Source: JBDGYE01 sp039584255 (lineage in GTDB: Bacteria > Gemmatimonadota > Gemmatimonadetes > Palauibacterales > Palauibacteraceae). Taken from it: 8,704 bases of DNA. Below are positions 6,316 to 8,704 of this stretch, piece after piece (position 1 is the first letter of the stretch; every line of letters starts with the position of its first letter). The notes under the pieces were generated by a model. That model saw nothing but the letters and a program-made list of their open reading frames with translations. It had not been told where the DNA came from and searched no databases. The translations under genes and the position numbers were made by a program. The stretch lies in assembly GCA_039584255.1 (NCBI GenBank), contig JBDGYE010000120.1, forward strand, positions 1 through 8,704, read 5' to 3'.

Positions 6316-7541
6316 GGCGATGCGCCCGTCTCCTTCCGGCCCGAGCCCGCCTCAGCCCGTTCGGCACCTAAAACCTCCCTCACCAGGCCCGTCAGCCGCT
6401 CGACCTGTGAGCTCCAGTCGTGCTTTCGAGCCTCCTCGACGCGACGCTTTCGGACCGGCGCCTCGGCTGGCTCGTCGAGGGCACTCTCGATGGCACGTTC
6501 GAAGGCCGGCGGATCATACGCCTCGGCCACGAACGCCAGGTGCCTGAACTCCTCGAGGCTCGGCAGAGGAGTCATGACGACGGGTCTGCCGGTTGCGAGA
6601 TACTCGAAGAACTTGAGGGGAAACATGTGGCTCGTGTAGCGGTTGATGCGGTTCGGCAGAAGACAGACGTCGAAGCCTTTGAGATAGCCGGGCAGCTCCT
6701 CACGCCGACGGATCCCCAGGAGATGGACGTTCGGCAGCTCTTCCAGCGAATCCGCTCGGGTCCCCGGATCACCGCCGCCCACCGGGCCCACCATGACCAG
6801 GCTCCAGTCGGGCCGCGATCGGAGGACCTCTTCGAGCAGCTCGAGATCGAGCTTGTAGTTTGAGATCGCGCCCACGAACCCGATCCTGGGCGGAGGGATC
6901 GCCTCGAGGTCGGCGGCCACGGGCGTCTCCGGATCGGCGGCCCGGACGAAGTTCTCGAAGTCAGCCACGTTAGGCACGTACTCCAGTCGCTTCGAGAACT
7001 CGCGCCTGCTCTTGGCGAGTGCGGGGGCGCTGGCCACGACAAGATCGGCCCGCCTGCACAGCTCTCGTTCCGCCCGCTCCAGCAGCTCGGTGGGCATCCC
7101 CGGCGAGCCCGCCAATTCGTCCACGCAGTGGTATACCAGGGCCGACCACTCGACGCCCTCAAGCAGTTCCAGCACCAGCGGGTTGTAGGTCCAGAGAATC
7201 GGACGCGCCATCCCGATCCGCCGGAGGGCCCGGCCGATCCCGCGCCTGATTATAGACCTGTTCGCGCGGCGCACGAGGCGGGAATCGTGCAGCGGAATCA
7301 CCAACGGCGAGAGCACCCAGACCGAGCCAACGACCCGCCGAAGACGGTTGGCGCGGCGAAGCCGTCGCCACATCCGGCCGATATCGCGCCGCGAGGCACC
7401 GGGCTTCCGCAGGCCGAGCGATTCCACGTAGAGAACGCGGTGGCCCGCCGCCCCGAGTCGCGAGGCGAGATGCTGCTTGTTGGTCCACAGCGGGTTGTCC
7501 CAATCCGCCGTGGCGACGATCAGGAAATCAAACGTTTCCAT
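6312..7541 (-). CDS. GT4-family glycosyltransferase, TuaH-like
   Basis: This 409-residue GT-B glycosyltransferase resembles the TuaH group of GT4, known from teichuronic acid and other surface glycan clusters. The start region is METFDFLIVATADWDNPLWT with NKQHLASRLGAAGHRVLYVES (21-41), the group's characteristic N-terminus. Mid-protein motifs are LVYHCVDELAG (135-145) and ADLVVASAP (165-173). The donor domain begins PRIGFVGAISNYKLDLELLEE (218-238) and contains VHLLGIRRREELPGYLKGFDV (272-292), PNRINRYTSHMFPLKFFEYLA (296-316) and TGRPVVMTPLP. Arg-rich residues 51-110 could help membrane association. The start ATG 7539-7541 comes 3 bases after the flippase stop and has no clear Shine-Dalgarno site, so ribosomes probably reinitiate from upstream. 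Donor sugar and linkage cannot be assigned. Confidence 0.9.
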   Translation of the reverse strand: METFDFLIVATADWDNPLWTNKQHLASRLGAAGHRVLYVESLGLRKPGASRRDIGRMWRRLRRANRLRRVVGSVWVLSPLVIPLHDSRLVRRANRSIIRRGIGRALRRIGMARPILWTYNPLVLELLEGVEWSALVYHCVDELAGSPGMPTELLERAERELCRRADLVVASAPALAKSRREFSKRLEYVPNVADFENFVRAADPETPVAADLEAIPPPRIGFVGAISNYKLDLELLEEVLRSRPDWSLVMVGPVGGGDPGTRADSLEELPNVHLLGIRRREELPGYLKGFDVCLLPNRINRYTSHMFPLKFFEYLATGRPVVMTPLPSLEEFRHLAFVAEAYDPPAFERAIESALDEPAEAPVRKRRVEEARKHDWSSQVERLTGLVREVLGAERAEAGSGRKETGASP

Positions 7542-7544
7542 CGC

Positions 7545-8704
7545 TCAGCGATTCTGCAACCTCTGGAGCAACCAGGCCAGGTCGCTGCGTAGCGGCCGCG
7601 ATATCGCGAACGCAACCCCGAAACAGCCCAGCAGTGCCACGCCGGCCAGGACGAGCCGCTGGATTCCGTCTCCGAGCGGCACCGCTAGCACCATAATCCA
7701 CAGAGCCAATCCGACGACGGAGCTCCACGCCCTAGACGCCAGGTGCCATCCGTGGCCGGATCGGGCAAGGAGGATTCCGAAAAGGACGATCAGCGAGGCC
7801 GAGGTCGCCAGCGAGATCCCTAGTACTCCCAGGGGGCGGTACAGCAGGATGTCCAGAGCCACGTTGACCGCAAGGCTCACAGCACCCGCTGCCACCACGT
7901 CCCGGTTCCTGATCGCCGCGTTGAAGACGCGCTGCAGGACGTAGCCTGCCGTGCCCGCCCAGGCTCCCACCGCGAACCCGCGAAGCGCGGCCGTCGTGAG
8001 CCCGGTCGCCGTCTCCTGAAACTCGCCGCGCCGATACAGGAGGGTCACGATCTCCTCGGCCAGGCCGAAGAGATACGCGGAGATCGCGATGGAGATGACG
8101 ACGAGCGGAGCCAGAGAGCGCCGGAACGTATCCGATATCTGGGTCCAAGGCCTTCCGCTCAGCTGACCAACGACGAGAGTGGCCACCGGGACGGCCAGCA
8201 GGAGTCGAAGACTGTCCGTGACGAAGAAGCCGTAGTCGATGGCGGCGACACCGCCCTCGCCGGTCAGCGACGCCACGATCCGGTCGACGACGAGGCTCGC
8301 CTGAACCAGCATCACGAACAGCGAGAGTTGCCGCACCGAGCGCCCGAACTCGCCGAAGACATGCTTCCTCAAGTGCTTCGTGGGCCGCAGGGCGTCGCGC
8401 AGCGGCAGCTGCGACCGTCCCACCTGCCCGAAGGCCCAGGCGGTCATCACCGCATAGGCAGCCACGAAACCGACCGTCAGGAGCACCGGCGCATTCAGGC
8501 TCGCGGCGGCGACGATCGACGCCAGTAATCCCAGGTTCTGAATCGACGGTCGCGCGGCGTGGAGCAGGTACTCCTCGTGGGCGATCTGGATGTTCACGAG
8601 AAGCGCTGAGAGCGCGTATAGAACAGCGCCAATCGCGCCCACCCGAATCAACTGCGCGCACAGCTCAGCCGCCCGCGGTTCGAAGCCGGGCGCGAGGATC
8701 GATA
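7545..8704 (-). CDS. MurJ/MviN-family lipid-linked oligosaccharide flippase, N-terminus beyond the window
   Basis: About 386 codons are present and the frame is open through the right edge. The TTG at 8649-8651 is not the real start: in-frame upstream codons read Ser-Ile-Leu-Ala-Pro-Gly-Phe-Glu-Pro, matching the APGF loop about 120 residues into MurJ proteins. Roughly eleven hydrophobic segments are visible, consistent with a 14-helix protein lacking its first three. Family landmarks are LVVDRIVASLTGEGGVAAIDY, LLYRRGEFQETATGL (the RGxF loop), the VLQRVFNAAIRNRDVVAAGAV region and LGVLGISLATSASLIVLFG. MurJ proteins flip lipid II. Within a glycosyltransferase cluster this copy more likely translocates the undecaprenyl-linked repeat unit, as Wzx would. 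It is the most upstream operon gene visible; the operon promoter lies outside. Confidence 0.87.
   Translation of the reverse strand, partial: SILAPGFEPRAAELCAQLIRVGAIGAVLYALSALLVNIQIAHEEYLLHAARPSIQNLGLLASIVAAASLNAPVLLTVGFVAAYAVMTAWAFGQVGRSQLPLRDALRPTKHLRKHVFGEFGRSVRQLSLFVMLVQASLVVDRIVASLTGEGGVAAIDYGFFVTDSLRLLLAVPVATLVVGQLSGRPWTQISDTFRRSLAPLVVISIAISAYLFGLAEEIVTLLYRRGEFQETATGLTTAALRGFAVGAWAGTAGYVLQRVFNAAIRNRDVVAAGAVSLAVNVALDILLYRPLGVLGISLATSASLIVLFGILLARSGHGWHLASRAWSSVVGLALWIMVLAVPLGDGIQRLVLAGVALLGCFGVAFAISRPLRSDLAWLLQRLQNR

Noticed and set aside
8649..8651. TTG as the start of the flippase gene
   Set aside because: The frame stays open to the window edge, and the upstream codons encode a conserved MurJ Ala-Pro-Gly-Phe motif, so the gene is simply cut by the window.

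Overview
This GC-rich, densely coded stretch of bacterial chromosome reads as accessory sequence centred on an extracellular-polysaccharide cluster. The lipoprotein at 1049-2236 has a Cys-Glu-Asp-Ser-Pro-Thr-Ala-Pro motif just after its lipobox. Together with the base composition, that style of lipoprotein N-terminus suggests Gemmatimonadota or a related high-GC soil or marine lineage. This is inference, not proof. No tRNA, rRNA, CRISPR array, transposase or phage gene was seen.

Left part (1-2307). An acyl-CoA dehydrogenase gene runs leftward off the window edge. It is broken near position 500: about 22 conserved residues are missing and the frame is shifted, yet both halves otherwise read cleanly. 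Divergent from it, across a 257-base gap holding a candidate promoter and a symmetrical operator-like element, is a secreted lipoprotein of the endonuclease/exonuclease/phosphatase fold. A strong hairpin terminator follows it.

Middle gap (2308-2696). About 390 bases hold no credible gene but several hairpins. The largest is a 15-bp imperfect inverted repeat (2618-2687) that ends about ten bases before the next start codon.

Right part (2697-8704). One plus-strand gene encodes the membrane transferase that starts polysaccharide synthesis on undecaprenyl phosphate. It meets head-on, with a 23-bp overlap, a tightly packed minus-strand operon. In transcription order the operon encodes a MurJ/MviN-type flippase (entering from beyond the right edge), a TuaH-like GT4 glycosyltransferase, a sulfotransferase and a WbaZ-like GT4 glycosyltransferase. 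The genes are joined by a 3-nt gap, a 4-nt GTGA overlap and a 33-nt gap.

Working model: the transferase loads the first sugar phosphate on the lipid carrier, the two GT4 enzymes extend the glycan, the sulfotransferase may sulfate it, and the MurJ-like protein flips the lipid-linked product across the inner membrane. A polymerase and export machinery would be expected outside this window. The architecture is recognisable rather than a wholly new system. The points most worth checking are the sulfotransferase, the divergent flippase, the leader inverted repeat and the broken dehydrogenase.
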